The notes beneath the pieces were generated by a model, which ran no database searches, was not told the origin of the DNA, and was given only the letters and a program-made list of their open reading frames with translations. The position numbers and the translations under genes were made by a program. This document shows positions 45,604 to 54,983 of a stretch of 64,000 nucleotides of DNA, in pieces (the stretch's first letter is position 1; the number at the start of each line of letters is the position of its first letter). Source of the DNA: Halobacillus sp. A1 (GTDB lineage Bacteria; Bacillota; Bacilli; Bacillales; Halobacillaceae). The stretch covers positions 1 to 64,000 of the forward strand of contig NZ_JAIZEN010000015.1 of NCBI RefSeq assembly GCF_024189295.1, in the 5' to 3' direction.

Positions 45604-47526
45604 TTGTTTTCTTTCCTAAAAACGAAAAACGATGAAGAAGAAACCAAGGCTAGGGGATACAACCCCTACTTATTAGCTCATGTACAACCACAGGGTGGCA
45701 TTCACTTTCAAGAATCTTATATTCGCAAAGGAGATGGTTTTGAAGCTTGTGTCCATGTCTATTCCTTCCCGAAGAACGTGTCTGATTTCTGGTTAGAACC
45801 GATTTTTAATATGGAAAATGTGATTACCACCATGGATGTCGTATCAGACGATCGTTACAAAGTACGTGATGGATTAAATAAAGGGATGGCCGAACAAAGT
45901 TCCCGTATCATCAACGAGAAAGATAATGCAGGGATTATCGAGGCACAAAATAATTACGATGATTTACGAGAGCTTTATAACCAAGTATCCGAAGAGGGCG
46001 AGATCGTAAAGCGTGTCCATCTTCGCCATTACGTCAGTGCCCCTACAAAATCTGAATTAGAGGATAAAGTGAAAGCTGTATTGTCCAACTTACAAGATGA
46101 AAATTTTAGAGGGTCCATCTTCTTAAATGAACAGGAATATGAATGGCAATCCCTTCTATCGAATTATACAGAACAATCCACTTATCGGAATAAACGGGAA
46201 GGGCAGCCGATTCCTGCATTAGGCTTAGCTGGTGGTTTTCCTTTTCATTTTACGAGTCTTAATGATCCCTACGGCACTTTTTACGGAACCACGTTAACTG
46301 GAGGGAATGTGGTTTTTGATTTATTTCATCGTGATAAGCAGCGAAAAAGTTATAACGGGGTCATGGTCGGAGCGATGGGAGCTGGAAAATCTACTACACT
46401 CAAGAAAATCATGCTGGACAATGCGATCAAAGGATATAAGGTCCGAACGTTTGACGTGACCGGGGAATTCGCCGAATTAACGGAAGCTCTAGGAGGAAAG
46501 CAAATTGCCCTAGATGGATCGGATGGAGTCATTAATCCCTTACAGGTCTATCGGACAGCTGAAGATGAGTACACGTCCTTTACCCAGCATTTATCGAAGT
46601 TGACCACGTTTTATAAATTCTTAGCTCCAGAAGCTACAGATAGTGAACTAAAAGAGTACGAGAATCTATTAAGGAAGCTTTATGAAAAGACAGGGCTTTG
46701 GAGAGATGAGGAAGACTCGAACATTACGAAACGCTCGGTGAATGATTATCCTATATTTACAGATTTCCTGGCGTTCATTGAAGATCACCTCTATGAAAAT
46801 ATCGAGGAAGGAAAGCAATGGGAGAAGGTGAGCCAGGAGAGAAAACGGCGGTTGGAAAGTATTGAATTGAACATTCGTAACATTGTGGAAACTTATGCTC
46901 ACTTGTTCAATGGAGCTTCAACGATTGAACACTTTGATGCTCAACAAGTAGTTACCTTTACGTTGCGAGGGCTATCCCAAATGCGTGCGGAGGTTTTTCA
47001 AGCCCAACTGTTTAACGTACTGAATCTCCTTTGGGATTCGATGCTGACAAATGGAGCTCCACAGTTCGATGCGTATGATCGAGGCGAGCTCGCGTTTGAA
47101 GAGGCGGTTCGCTATCTCATCTTAATGGACGAAGCTCATCACATCATCAACACAAAAAAGAAAAGCGAAAGTGCGTTAGACTTCTTAACCAAATTTAGTC
47201 GAGAGGCACGGAAATATTTTGGGGCATTGCTTTACGCAAGTCATACCATTCGCGACTTTGTGCCGGAAGGTTCGGACCAAAGTATGGTGGAAGAAATTAA
47301 GAAGCTATTTGAATTGACGCAGTACAAAATCATCATGCAGCAGGATAGCAACAATCTAGAGATGATGCAGCAGATATTTACGGGGCAGTTAAGCCAAAGT
47401 GAGCTTCAGGATATCCCGTATCTTCAAACAGGGGAGACCATGCTAAGTATCCGTGCGGTGGAGAACATTCGTTTTAAGGTGGAAGTTTCTGATGAGGAAT
47501 TAGCTTTGTTTGGAGGAGGTGCATAA
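45604..47526 (+). CDS. VirB4/TraE-type conjugation ATPase
   Basis: A 640-aa ATPase that powers assembly of the type IV secretion channel at the membrane. Walker A GAMGAGKST is near residues 255-263, Walker B LILMDEAHHI near 504-513, and the YASHTIRDFVPEG segment follows. Start is TTG at 45604, with gggggtagaaga upstream. It overlaps nothing and is followed after two bases by the cell-wall hydrolase gene. The length suits the TrsE-like class. Confidence 0.92.
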   Translation: MFSFLKTKNDEEETKARGYNPYLLAHVQPQGGIHFQESYIRKGDGFEACVHVYSFPKNVSDFWLEPIFNMENVITTMDVVSDDRYKVRDGLNKGMAEQSSRIINEKDNAGIIEAQNNYDDLRELYNQVSEEGEIVKRVHLRHYVSAPTKSELEDKVKAVLSNLQDENFRGSIFLNEQEYEWQSLLSNYTEQSTYRNKREGQPIPALGLAGGFPFHFTSLNDPYGTFYGTTLTGGNVVFDLFHRDKQRKSYNGVMVGAMGAGKSTTLKKIMLDNAIKGYKVRTFDVTGEFAELTEALGGKQIALDGSDGVINPLQVYRTAEDEYTSFTQHLSKLTTFYKFLAPEATDSELKEYENLLRKLYEKTGLWRDEEDSNITKRSVNDYPIFTDFLAFIEDHLYENIEEGKQWEKVSQERKRRLESIELNIRNIVETYAHLFNGASTIEHFDAQQVVTFTLRGLSQMRAEVFQAQLFNVLNLLWDSMLTNGAPQFDAYDRGELAFEEAVRYLILMDEAHHIINTKKKSESALDFLTKFSREARKYFGALLYASHTIRDFVPEGSDQSMVEEIKKLFELTQYKIIMQQDSNNLEMMQQIFTGQLSQSELQDIPYLQTGETMLSIRAVENIRFKVEVSDEELALFGGGA

Positions 47527-47528
47527 GG

Positions 47529-48629
47529 ATGCCTTGGTCCCTTCTCCTAGGGCTAGTACCTCGGAAAGTGTGGCTGTGGTTAATAGGGATAGTTGGTGTG
47601 CTTTTTGTGCTTCAAATGGTCTTGTTTGCTTCAGCCATTACGACCTTAATTGGATTTGAGAAGAGCGATTCTAGTGAAGATGTTCAATCGATTGATGCCG
47701 TAAATGGAACAGCTCAAGTCTCTGCTCAACTTGAAAATTATCGCCCTCTATTTGAAGAGTATGCAGCCGAGTACGGCGTTTCCGATTATGTTGAACTCTT
47801 GTTAGCCAAAACCATGCAGGAATCAGGGGGACGTCTTGACGACGTCATGCAGGCCAGTGAATCTCTCGGTCTACCACCGAATACTATTGAAGATCCCGAA
47901 CGAAGTATTAAGGTAGGTATTCGCTATTTTGCAGACATGTTAGAGAAAGCTGGAGGAGATGTGAAGCTTACCCTTCAAGCGTACAACTTTGGAGGAGGGT
48001 TTATTGACTATGCCGACAATCACAATGATGGAGAATACAGCAAAAAGTTAGCGATTGAATTTTCACAGACGAAGTATCAGGAATTGAAGCATACGGGCAT
48101 GTACTCATGTATCCGACCGGAGTCCGCAGAAACGGGGGCTTGCTATGGAGATATTGGTTATGTAGAAGCTGTTTTGGGTTACCTTAAAGGCGGTGTCGTT
48201 GAATCGGATATTGAGCCAACGGGAGAGTGGGTTATGCCTATTTCAGAAGCTCTTACCCAGACATCAGATTACGGGATGCGCTCGGATCCATTCGATGGAA
48301 CGTCCACTATGCATCGAGGCATAGATTTTGCTTGTACCAACGCAGTTACTCCCATTCAAAGCGTGGATCATGGCCAAGTGGTAGAGGTGGAAAGAAAAAA
48401 CTCAGGGTACGGAAATAACGTTCTCGTGAAACATGAAGAGGGAGTTTTTAGTCACTACGCTCATTTGTATGCGATAAGTGTACAGGACGGGGACGTTCTT
48501 CAAAAAGGAGCAGAAATCGGTAAATGTGGATCAACGGGAGATTCCACAGGTCCCCACTTACACTTTGAAGTAAGGACGAAAAACCAATACGGAACGGACG
48601 TAGATCCAGCACCTTATCTAGATCTATAA
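47529..48629 (+). CDS. Bifunctional lytic transglycosylase / M23 peptidase (CwlT-like role)
   Basis: A 366-aa cell-wall hydrolase that opens peptidoglycan for the transfer channel. One N-terminal membrane helix (about 14-38), a lysozyme-like domain with the catalytic Glu in AKTMQESGG near residue 97 and LQAYNFGGG near 153, then an M23 (LytM) domain with HRGIDF near 260-265 and HLHFEV near 341-346. CwlT of ICEBs1 pairs a muramidase with NlpC/P60; here the second domain is M23 instead. Confidence 0.92.
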   Translation: MPWSLLLGLVPRKVWLWLIGIVGVLFVLQMVLFASAITTLIGFEKSDSSEDVQSIDAVNGTAQVSAQLENYRPLFEEYAAEYGVSDYVELLLAKTMQESGGRLDDVMQASESLGLPPNTIEDPERSIKVGIRYFADMLEKAGGDVKLTLQAYNFGGGFIDYADNHNDGEYSKKLAIEFSQTKYQELKHTGMYSCIRPESAETGACYGDIGYVEAVLGYLKGGVVESDIEPTGEWVMPISEALTQTSDYGMRSDPFDGTSTMHRGIDFACTNAVTPIQSVDHGQVVEVERKNSGYGNNVLVKHEEGVFSHYAHLYAISVQDGDVLQKGAEIGKCGSTGDSTGPHLHFEVRTKNQYGTDVDPAPYLDL

Positions 48630-48644
48630 GAAGGGGGATGCTCA

Positions 48645-49223
48645 ATGAATAATCGGTTCCTTTTCGGTTTGCTTTTGTTCTCTTTGGTAGCAACGACCGT
48701 ATTTAATGTGTACGTTGCAGGTGCTTCTTCCAAGGAAGACATGCAGGCTGAAATAAGAAGTCTTGAAGTAGAAAAACAACAAGCTTTGGAAGAGAAAAAT
48801 GAATTAAAACACACGCTAAAGGAAGAAGATCCAGCTGAGATTCAGAAGCACCATAAAGCTTTAGAAGAGCAAGTTTCTGCTTTTATAGAAACAGCTTTTG
48901 TGCAAAACAAAGACACGTATCAGGACCGAAAAAAGAAAGCTGAAAATATTATGAGTGACGAGTTAGTAAACACTTTCTTTCCTACCGATGTGTATAAAGG
49001 GGAAACGGAAACGAGTGTAGATGACGTCGAAGTATTTATTAAAACCGGCAACCTTGCCAGTAATCATGCCCAAGTCATTGTAAGGCTGGAGCACACCCTC
49101 CACTCTTTAAAAAATGATCAAAACCAAGTGTCTCCTGTCTTTATAGAAGTGAACGTTCAACGGCAGAAAGATCATTGGATCATAACAGACTTTAAAGACG
49201 TCAGGGAGGAGAGAAATGAATGA
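48645..49223 (+). CDS. Membrane-anchored protein, VirB8/TcpC-like candidate
   Basis: A 192-aa protein with one N-terminal membrane helix (about 5-25), a coiled coil (about 32-75) and a compact extracellular domain of about 110 residues. That layout fits VirB8/TcpC-type channel proteins, which have NTF2-like domains. Sequence similarity is not certain. RBS agaaggggg. It overlaps the next gene by 4 bases (ATGA). Confidence 0.6.
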   Translation: MNNRFLFGLLLFSLVATTVFNVYVAGASSKEDMQAEIRSLEVEKQQALEEKNELKHTLKEEDPAEIQKHHKALEEQVSAFIETAFVQNKDTYQDRKKKAENIMSDELVNTFFPTDVYKGETETSVDDVEVFIKTGNLASNHAQVIVRLEHTLHSLKNDQNQVSPVFIEVNVQRQKDHWIITDFKDVREERNE

Positions 49224-50083
49224 AAAAAACAACCAATGTCTTAGCAGAAGGATCCACAAAAAAATATTTAATTGGATTAAGCGCCATGGCTGTGGCGCTT
49301 CTTTTTTTCTTATTTTCCGGATTTTTATTTGGAGATGAAGGTCAATCTGAAATCCAACAAACGCCTCTGGATGAGCCACTGCATTTACGAGGTGCAGGAG
49401 ACTTAGTGGTTGAGGAATGGACCTATAATTCTGAGAAGAATCTTATGATCGTTATATTGAATGTGAACAAATCGACGTCCATCTTAAACGATACGTTGAG
49501 CTTTGGGGCTCAAGAAAAAGAACATCCAAATCGTGAACTTCCAACCCAAGTCGAGTATCACGATGAACAACGGTATGTGGTTAGTATTCAACAGGTAAGT
49601 CCTTCCTTTGATGTCATGGCATTAGATATTACGAAGGAAAAAAACGAACACTTTGCTCTGGAGACAGAAGGACAAGCTTCACTGAAAGGAGGTGAGGAAA
49701 AAGAGGAGTTAGCACGGATCTATACTGATCAACGAGAGGTACAACATGACCAAACATTGAGTCTACAAACGGAGCAAGAATATGAAGTAGATGCTATATC
49801 TCAAGACATTAAACAAGCGGAGCAAGAGGTTGTCGATAAGGAAAATCAAATTCAAAAAAACGATGAGCAATTAAAAGAAATGGATCAGGAAATGGTCGAG
49901 CTAGAGTCTCAACAAATGTATGAAACAGAAGAAGAGAAGGAGCAAACAACGGCGCGTATTGATCAATTAGAAAATGAAGTTGATCGCCTTCAGAGAGAAA
50001 CCACAGAGCACGAAACGACGATACAAACGTTACAAGAAAAGATTAAGATGCTGAAAGAAAAACGAGAGATGATGGAAAGTTAA
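49220..50083 (+). CDS. Membrane-anchored coiled-coil protein
   Basis: A 287-aa protein: one N-terminal membrane helix (about 15-36), a beta-rich extracellular domain (about 55-150) and a long Glu/Gln-rich coiled coil (about 170-285). No catalytic motif. As the last gene before the oriT candidate it is probably a structural component of the transfer apparatus or mating contact. Start overlaps the previous stop. Confidence 0.62.
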   Translation: MKKTTNVLAEGSTKKYLIGLSAMAVALLFFLFSGFLFGDEGQSEIQQTPLDEPLHLRGAGDLVVEEWTYNSEKNLMIVILNVNKSTSILNDTLSFGAQEKEHPNRELPTQVEYHDEQRYVVSIQQVSPSFDVMALDITKEKNEHFALETEGQASLKGGEEKEELARIYTDQREVQHDQTLSLQTEQEYEVDAISQDIKQAEQEVVDKENQIQKNDEQLKEMDQEMVELESQQMYETEEEKEQTTARIDQLENEVDRLQRETTEHETTIQTLQEKIKMLKEKREMMES

Positions 50084-50099
50084 AGTCAGTAATAAAAAG

Positions 50100-50290
50100 A
50101 GAAAGCATCAACACAAGGGCCACACATCTCCTGTGCAGGGACCACACATCACGGTGAAAACACGAATGATTGTTCCTATTTTAGCCACACAGCGACCGCA
50201 CATCTGGAGATTTTCTTGTTCCCTCGTTTTGCCCGGCTCTGCCGGGATTCACACGCCAAGTGGGAACAAAAACCCCTTATGCTCTTCTCT
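50100..50290. other. Candidate origin of transfer (oriT)
   Basis: A 250-base gap lies just before the relaxosome genes. CCACACATC occurs at 50120-50128 and 50142-50150 (22-base period), with related CCACACA at 50185 and CGCACATC at 50197. Then TTGTTCCC (50216-50223) pairs with GGGAACAA (50262-50269), enclosing a tight hairpin CCCGGC-TCT-GCCGGG (50232-50246). Direct repeats followed by an inverted repeat next to mob genes are typical of oriT. The nick site cannot be placed. Confidence 0.6.
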
Positions 50291-50333
50291 TTATTCACTA
50301 GTTTTAGGGACTTCATCAAAAGGAGTGATGGTA

Positions 50334-50591
50334 ATGGAAGTAAGAATTCGTTATATGGATCCAAAAACTGTTCAACGAATTGACGAACTTGCGGAAGAAA
50401 AAGGGTTAAGCAGGCAGGAGTTTTTACATGCTCAGCTGCAACAGTTGGCTGTCTTTCGTGAGGAGAACAATCGTGAACAAAGACTTCAGCAATTAGTTGA
50501 TCGAAACATTCAAACGATGGCTCATTGTTATACAGCCATTCGAGAAATGAACGATCTCTTACAGATAGAAGAACCAGGTGAAGAAGCATGA
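50334..50591 (+). CDS. MobC-like ribbon-helix-helix relaxosome protein
   Basis: An 85-aa protein with an N-terminal ribbon-helix-helix (MEVRIRYMDPKTVQRIDELAEEKG region) and a helical C-terminus. The start at 50334 has aaaggagtg; a longer open frame from 50133 would run through the oriT candidate and lacks a ribosome site. It overlaps the relaxase start by 4 bases, supporting a role as a relaxase accessory DNA-binding protein. Confidence 0.78.
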   Translation: MEVRIRYMDPKTVQRIDELAEEKGLSRQEFLHAQLQQLAVFREENNREQRLQQLVDRNIQTMAHCYTAIREMNDLLQIEEPGEEA

Positions 50592-51751
50592 GTGAAACTA
50601 TAACGCCTGGGGTGGTTTTAAAAACAAAATTCGTAACAGCGAATAACAAAGGGTTCCAAGATTATATACAGTATGTGGACCGTGAAGAAGCGAAAGGAAA
50701 AGGGAAAGCTCATCGGTCCATGTTTAGTTTATATAATCACTATATGGACGATCCGGATAAAACATCGGCTTTGTTTACTCAACAGTCAGATCACTTATCT
50801 GTAGAAGGAAAACAGGGTATTAAATCTTTGTTTGAACAAGCTCAAACGAATAACAGTATCATGTGGCAAGACGTCATTACATTTGATAATGATTGGCTTA
50901 AAAATCGAGGTGTTTATGATTCAAAGACACACAGCTTAGATGAAGATGCTTTGAAGCAAGTGACAAGAAAATCCATGCAGTCGATGATGAAAAAAGAGGG
51001 ATTACAAGAGAGTGCTGTTTGGTCGGCAGCCATTCACTATAATACTGATAACATTCATATTCATGTGGCCACAGTCGAACCAAATCCAACTCGTGACCGT
51101 GGAAAGCGAAAGCCGAAAACTCTAGACGCGATGAAAAGTGAAGTTGTGAATGGATTGTTAGATCGAACGCAAGAACGGAATCAAATAAACTCGTTGATTC
51201 GTGACCATATGGTGAATGAAAAGAAAGAGAATAACAGCATGAAATGGAGCAATAGAGAAATGAAACCTTTGTTCCTCGACGTGTATAATCACTTGCCTAA
51301 AGATAAGCGACAGTGGCACTATGGCTATCAAACGCTGAATCCTGTTCGACCGAAGATAGATGAACTAACGACAAGGTATTTAGATAAGTATCATGGCAAA
51401 GATATGAAGCAGCTGCATGATAGATTGGACCAAGAAGTGACCGAACTAAAACAGGCTTATGGAGATGGACCGAAGGATAAGAAGCGCTATCAACATTACA
51501 AACAAAATAAGTTGGATGATCTCTATAAACGAATGGGCAATGCGTTCTTACAAGAAATGAAACGGTACTACCACCAGCAGTATTCAAGACAAACAACACA
51601 CACCAATGCTTCTTATAAATCCAAGCACTCAGGGATTCAGTTACAACGTTCCTTGAGAAGTATTCAACGTTCGATGGGACAAACCTATGATCAGTTTATC
51701 AATGACTTGGATCATCAGAAGTTGGAACGAAAAATCGAAAGAGAAGGGTAG
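50588..51751 (+). CDS. MobP-type relaxase
   Basis: A 387-aa relaxase that nicks and covalently holds the transferred strand at oriT. The metal-binding motif III is HYNTDNIHIHV near residues 149-159; the catalytic Tyr is probably one of those in YIQYVDRE near residues 26-33. The C-terminal half is basic and helical. It belongs to the MobP2-like relaxases often seen in Firmicute elements (by resemblance). Coupled to the RHH gene (ATGA overlap). Confidence 0.88.
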   Translation: MSETITPGVVLKTKFVTANNKGFQDYIQYVDREEAKGKGKAHRSMFSLYNHYMDDPDKTSALFTQQSDHLSVEGKQGIKSLFEQAQTNNSIMWQDVITFDNDWLKNRGVYDSKTHSLDEDALKQVTRKSMQSMMKKEGLQESAVWSAAIHYNTDNIHIHVATVEPNPTRDRGKRKPKTLDAMKSEVVNGLLDRTQERNQINSLIRDHMVNEKKENNSMKWSNREMKPLFLDVYNHLPKDKRQWHYGYQTLNPVRPKIDELTTRYLDKYHGKDMKQLHDRLDQEVTELKQAYGDGPKDKKRYQHYKQNKLDDLYKRMGNAFLQEMKRYYHQQYSRQTTHTNASYKSKHSGIQLQRSLRSIQRSMGQTYDQFINDLDHQKLERKIEREG

Positions 51752-51761
51752 GGGTACAAGG

Positions 51762-52190
51762 ATGAGACGACGACAAAATGTAACACTCCATGAAGAGACG
51801 ATAGCGTTAATTAAAGAGTATCAGGAACAGCATCATATTCGTTATCCTGGTGAAGCTTTAGACCGTATAATTGAGGAATGGGAAGCGCAGAAGGCAAAGG
51901 ACCATTCGCAAGAATATCTCATGAGTTTAATGGCACAACGTTTCCAAGACCTGTTTTCGGAAGAAGTGAAACGGTTGCGGTTAGCAGCCAATCGAAGCGA
52001 TAAAAATACACAAGTCCTTCTGGAATTAATGAACGGTTTTGCGATGGATCAGAACTTAGAAAGCTGTGTGACCACACCGATCTTTGAGAGCCCAGCGATG
52101 AAGGATGCAAGAGAAGCGGTGGAAGAAAGAATTAGTCATCAGCGTCAGAAGAGAATCAGTGCCGGAGAGACTCAACCAGCTTCAAGTTAA
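51762..52190 (+). CDS. Hypothetical protein with possible ribbon-helix-helix start
   Basis: A 142-aa basic protein starting MRRRQNVTLHEETIALIKEY, which resembles a ribbon-helix-helix N-terminus, followed by a helical region. Start at 51762 follows gggtacaagg. It lies 10 bases after the relaxase, so it may bind DNA in transfer or partitioning. No firm family. Confidence 0.65.
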   Translation: MRRRQNVTLHEETIALIKEYQEQHHIRYPGEALDRIIEEWEAQKAKDHSQEYLMSLMAQRFQDLFSEEVKRLRLAANRSDKNTQVLLELMNGFAMDQNLESCVTTPIFESPAMKDAREAVEERISHQRQKRISAGETQPASS

Positions 52191-52230
52191 TGGTATGAAT
52201 GAGGAAGTATCCAACAAAGGAGTGGAAGGT

Positions 52231-52512
52231 ATGCTTTTGTTTAATAGCAATTACGAAGTAGGTGTGTTTAAGCGATTAAGTGAAAATAGTGAGCTCGTAA
52301 TCGACGTGGGACAAGAGGAATATACCTTAACGTTAAGTGATGAGGAAATGGATGATCTGGAGCAGCATTTAGTGAATCAAGAGAACCTACTCATTCTATT
52401 TAACAAGAAAACAAAGGAACTGATATTAAATACTGAACCCAATTACGATGAGGAAGAAATGGAAGAGCTCATGAACATTAGTGAGGGAGCTGAGGATTAT
52501 GGCGAAGACTAA
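52231..52512 (+). CDS. Hypothetical acidic protein, 93 aa
   Basis: A small, strongly acidic protein ending in a glutamate-rich tail (NYDEEEMEELMNISEGAED). The start at 52231 has aaaggagtgg; longer in-frame alternatives overlap the previous gene. Its 3' end overlaps the next gene by 14 bases. Small acidic proteins on ICEs can be DNA mimics, but there is no specific evidence here. Confidence 0.6.
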   Translation: MLLFNSNYEVGVFKRLSENSELVIDVGQEEYTLTLSDEEMDDLEQHLVNQENLLILFNKKTKELILNTEPNYDEEEMEELMNISEGAEDYGED

Positions 52513-53992
52513 ACGATCCTATAAACAGAAATCACCGGAAAAGGTTAAAGAGGAGATCAATCGACTGACAGAGGGGATGGAAGAAAGTATTTCTAAACAC
52601 TTTCATTCTCCTGAGCAAATGAAAGAGTACCTAGACTTTATGGGAAAGTTCCATAGGTATTCTCCACGTAATACGGCACTGATTGACTCACAGTTTCCAG
52701 GTGCTGAAGCTGTAGGGTCTTATGCCTTCTGGAAAGACAAAGGGTTCACTGTAAACAAAGGAGAAAAAAGTCTAAAGGTTCTTGTACCTAACCGATTAGG
52801 CCAGCAGTTTCAAGATCAAGAGGGCGAATGGAAACCTTTGAAATATGCAACGAAAACCGAAAAGCAACAAGTCAAAGACGGCCAACTCGATAAACGAGAT
52901 GGCCGTCTTGTTTATTCTACCGGGAGTGTGTTTGATATAGCTCAAACGTCTACGACTCAAAAAGATCTGCCTCAAATTTTTCCTAACAAATGGATCGATG
53001 GGGAGGTTGGAAACTACAGTCAGCTTCGACTTGGTATGGAGGCTATAGCCGATAATAATAATATTCAAATTGTGGAGCCTTATGAAGAGTTAGGATCAGC
53101 CAAAGGCGTAAGTTACACAGGAAGAGGGGAAGTGGCTCTTAATCCACGCAACTCGGAGCGACAAGATACAAAGACACTGTTGCATGAACTGACTCATGCC
53201 AAACTTCACACCAAGGAAAACATAAATGATTACACCAAACCAGAGAAAGAATTTCAAGCGGAAATGACAGCTTATACCGTTGCTTCTTATTTCAATATTG
53301 ATACCAGTGACTACTCATTAGATTATCTGCATCACTGGACCAAGGATCATGAATTTAAAGACCATGAAAGCTTATTACAAGAGGTTCAGTCAACAGCTAA
53401 AGAATTTATTACAACCATTGAAGAAACCAAGAGCTACGAAAAGGAAGGGGAGAAAATTATGAGTGTTAAACCACCAAAACGTGAAATGGAAGAAGAGAAA
53501 CAAGAAGGGGAGATGTTACCTTCAGAAAAATTTAGAGATATGTACAAAAGCCAAGTGAGCAAGGCTGAGAAGGATAGCGGACCTTTTGGCAAGGAAGAAA
53601 AGGCCGAAGCAGAATATTCACATCAAGAATTCAAAGATGCTTATAAGAAGGAGCTTATGAACTTTATTGAACCAACCGTCGGAAAAGAATTAGATAAAGA
53701 AGAAAATAATGACCGACAAGAACGTTTAAATCAGATGCGTGCTTTTCAAGAGGCTCACAGTAAAAAAGAGGTGTACCAACTCAAAAAGGAATCTCTTCAA
53801 GAATTAAAAGAGCTACCATTAACTGATCGTGGAGAGCAGCGACTATCTCAAATTGAAAGTAAGTTGGACCGAGAGTTCCATGAAGAGAAAGAAAAAGAAA
53901 GCACCACTTCGAAAATGAGGCATGGGATGGGGAACAAGGAGGATTTTCAGCAGAAAGAAAAACAAAAAGAAAAAGTAGAGGTTGAACGCTAG
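52499..53992 (+). CDS. ArdC-like protein with zincin-like metallopeptidase domain
   Basis: A 497-aa protein with an N-terminal ArdC-type ssDNA-binding domain (FHRYSPRNTALI near 52-63, SYAFWKDKGFTVNKGEKS near 73-90) and a central metallopeptidase domain with LLHELTHAKLHT near 226-237 and a downstream Glu in EFQAEMTAY near 248-256. The C-terminal 180 residues are charged and helical. ArdC proteins protect incoming ssDNA and counter restriction in the recipient. Start at 52499 has gagggagctgagg. A terminator follows. Confidence 0.82.
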   Translation: MAKTKRSYKQKSPEKVKEEINRLTEGMEESISKHFHSPEQMKEYLDFMGKFHRYSPRNTALIDSQFPGAEAVGSYAFWKDKGFTVNKGEKSLKVLVPNRLGQQFQDQEGEWKPLKYATKTEKQQVKDGQLDKRDGRLVYSTGSVFDIAQTSTTQKDLPQIFPNKWIDGEVGNYSQLRLGMEAIADNNNIQIVEPYEELGSAKGVSYTGRGEVALNPRNSERQDTKTLLHELTHAKLHTKENINDYTKPEKEFQAEMTAYTVASYFNIDTSDYSLDYLHHWTKDHEFKDHESLLQEVQSTAKEFITTIEETKSYEKEGEKIMSVKPPKREMEEEKQEGEMLPSEKFRDMYKSQVSKAEKDSGPFGKEEKAEAEYSHQEFKDAYKKELMNFIEPTVGKELDKEENNDRQERLNQMRAFQEAHSKKEVYQLKKESLQELKELPLTDRGEQRLSQIESKLDREFHEEKEKESTTSKMRHGMGNKEDFQQKEKQKEKVEVER

Positions 53993-54021
53993 ACAGGGAG
54001 TTATCTCCCTGTCTTTTTTTA
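53991..54021 (+). terminator. Terminator after the ArdC-like gene
   Basis: Perfect 10-bp stem AGACAGGGAG (53991-54000) with CTCCCTGTCT (54005-54014), then T7. Confidence 0.94.
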
Positions 54022-54051
54022 TATCTAAATTTAGAGAGGAGGAAGTGCTGC

Positions 54052-54981
54052 ATGGCTAAACATGTGAGCGCGGACCAAGTGGAGGTTGCTCGTAACGTGG
54101 ATCTCATAGACTATCTGGAGCGTAAAGGGGAGCCATTGAAGAAAGAGGGAAGATATTACCGACACCAAGTGCACGACAGCTTGGTGATTAAAGATCAAAT
54201 GTATGCCTGGAACTCTAGAGACGAAAAAGGAGCTGGAGTCATTAACTTTGCGAAAATGTTTTACGGTATGAGCTTTCCGGAAGCTGTTCTGGATTTAAAT
54301 GAACAAGGTTATAAAGTGAGAGACAATCTCCAAGAGCAAAAGCCTAAGGAGCCTTATCAATATCCTTCCCTTTATGAAGTGAACGATAGGACAAAGGCTA
54401 AGAATTACCTTACGAATGAACGGAAAATTCATCCCAAGATTGTTCATTGGCTTGAAAATAAAGGTTTAATTGCTCAGGATAAGCTAGGGAATGTGGTGTT
54501 TAAGTGGAAGCAACAAGGAGCGGTGGTAGGAGCTGATCGCCAAGGAACATCTCCAATGAAGGATGGTCGAATGTTTAAAGGCATTGATAGAAACAGCCAT
54601 GGATCGGCTGGATTCTCAGTTGATATAGGTAATCCTAAATCCATTTACCTATTTGAAAGCCCGATTGATGCACTGTCTTACTGGAGTATTAAGAAAGGGA
54701 AGTTACAAAATACTCGCTTAGTTTCTATGTCCGGGCTTAAGAGGCAGACTATGATTGATGAAATAAAACGGATGGGGAAGGAAGGTCATAAAGTGAATCA
54801 AATAACGTTTTGTACGGATAATGATAAGGCTGGGAGGGAGTTTGCAAATAAGTATAACCGACTAATGAGTGAAGAACTATCTAAAGTTGATTTACCTATC
54901 AATAAAGACTGGAATATAGAGATTAAGAATCAAAAGAGGTTAGTCGTAGAAAGGTTGGGTGTGCAACAAAATGAAAAATAA
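54052..54981 (+). CDS. DUF3991/Toprim-domain protein (primase-like)
   Basis: A 309-aa protein with an N-terminal zinc-finger-like/DUF3991 region (NVDLIDYLERKGEPLKKEG; GVINFAKMFYGMSFPEAV) and a Toprim domain with YLFESPIDALSYW near 199-211 and the acidic motif CTDNDKAGREF near 254-264. Such proteins accompany relaxases in Firmicute ICEs and may prime the complementary strand after transfer. RBS gagaggagg. It is the last recognisable ICE gene and stops three bases before the tRNA-Leu scar. Confidence 0.83.
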   Translation: MAKHVSADQVEVARNVDLIDYLERKGEPLKKEGRYYRHQVHDSLVIKDQMYAWNSRDEKGAGVINFAKMFYGMSFPEAVLDLNEQGYKVRDNLQEQKPKEPYQYPSLYEVNDRTKAKNYLTNERKIHPKIVHWLENKGLIAQDKLGNVVFKWKQQGAVVGADRQGTSPMKDGRMFKGIDRNSHGSAGFSVDIGNPKSIYLFESPIDALSYWSIKKGKLQNTRLVSMSGLKRQTMIDEIKRMGKEGHKVNQITFCTDNDKAGREFANKYNRLMSEELSKVDLPINKDWNIEIKNQKRLVVERLGVQQNEK

Positions 54982-54983
54982 AT

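Noticed and set aside
50133-50333. Upstream extension of the MobC-like protein
   Set aside because: It would translate the repeat-rich oriT candidate, and the ATG at 50334 has a far better ribosome site.
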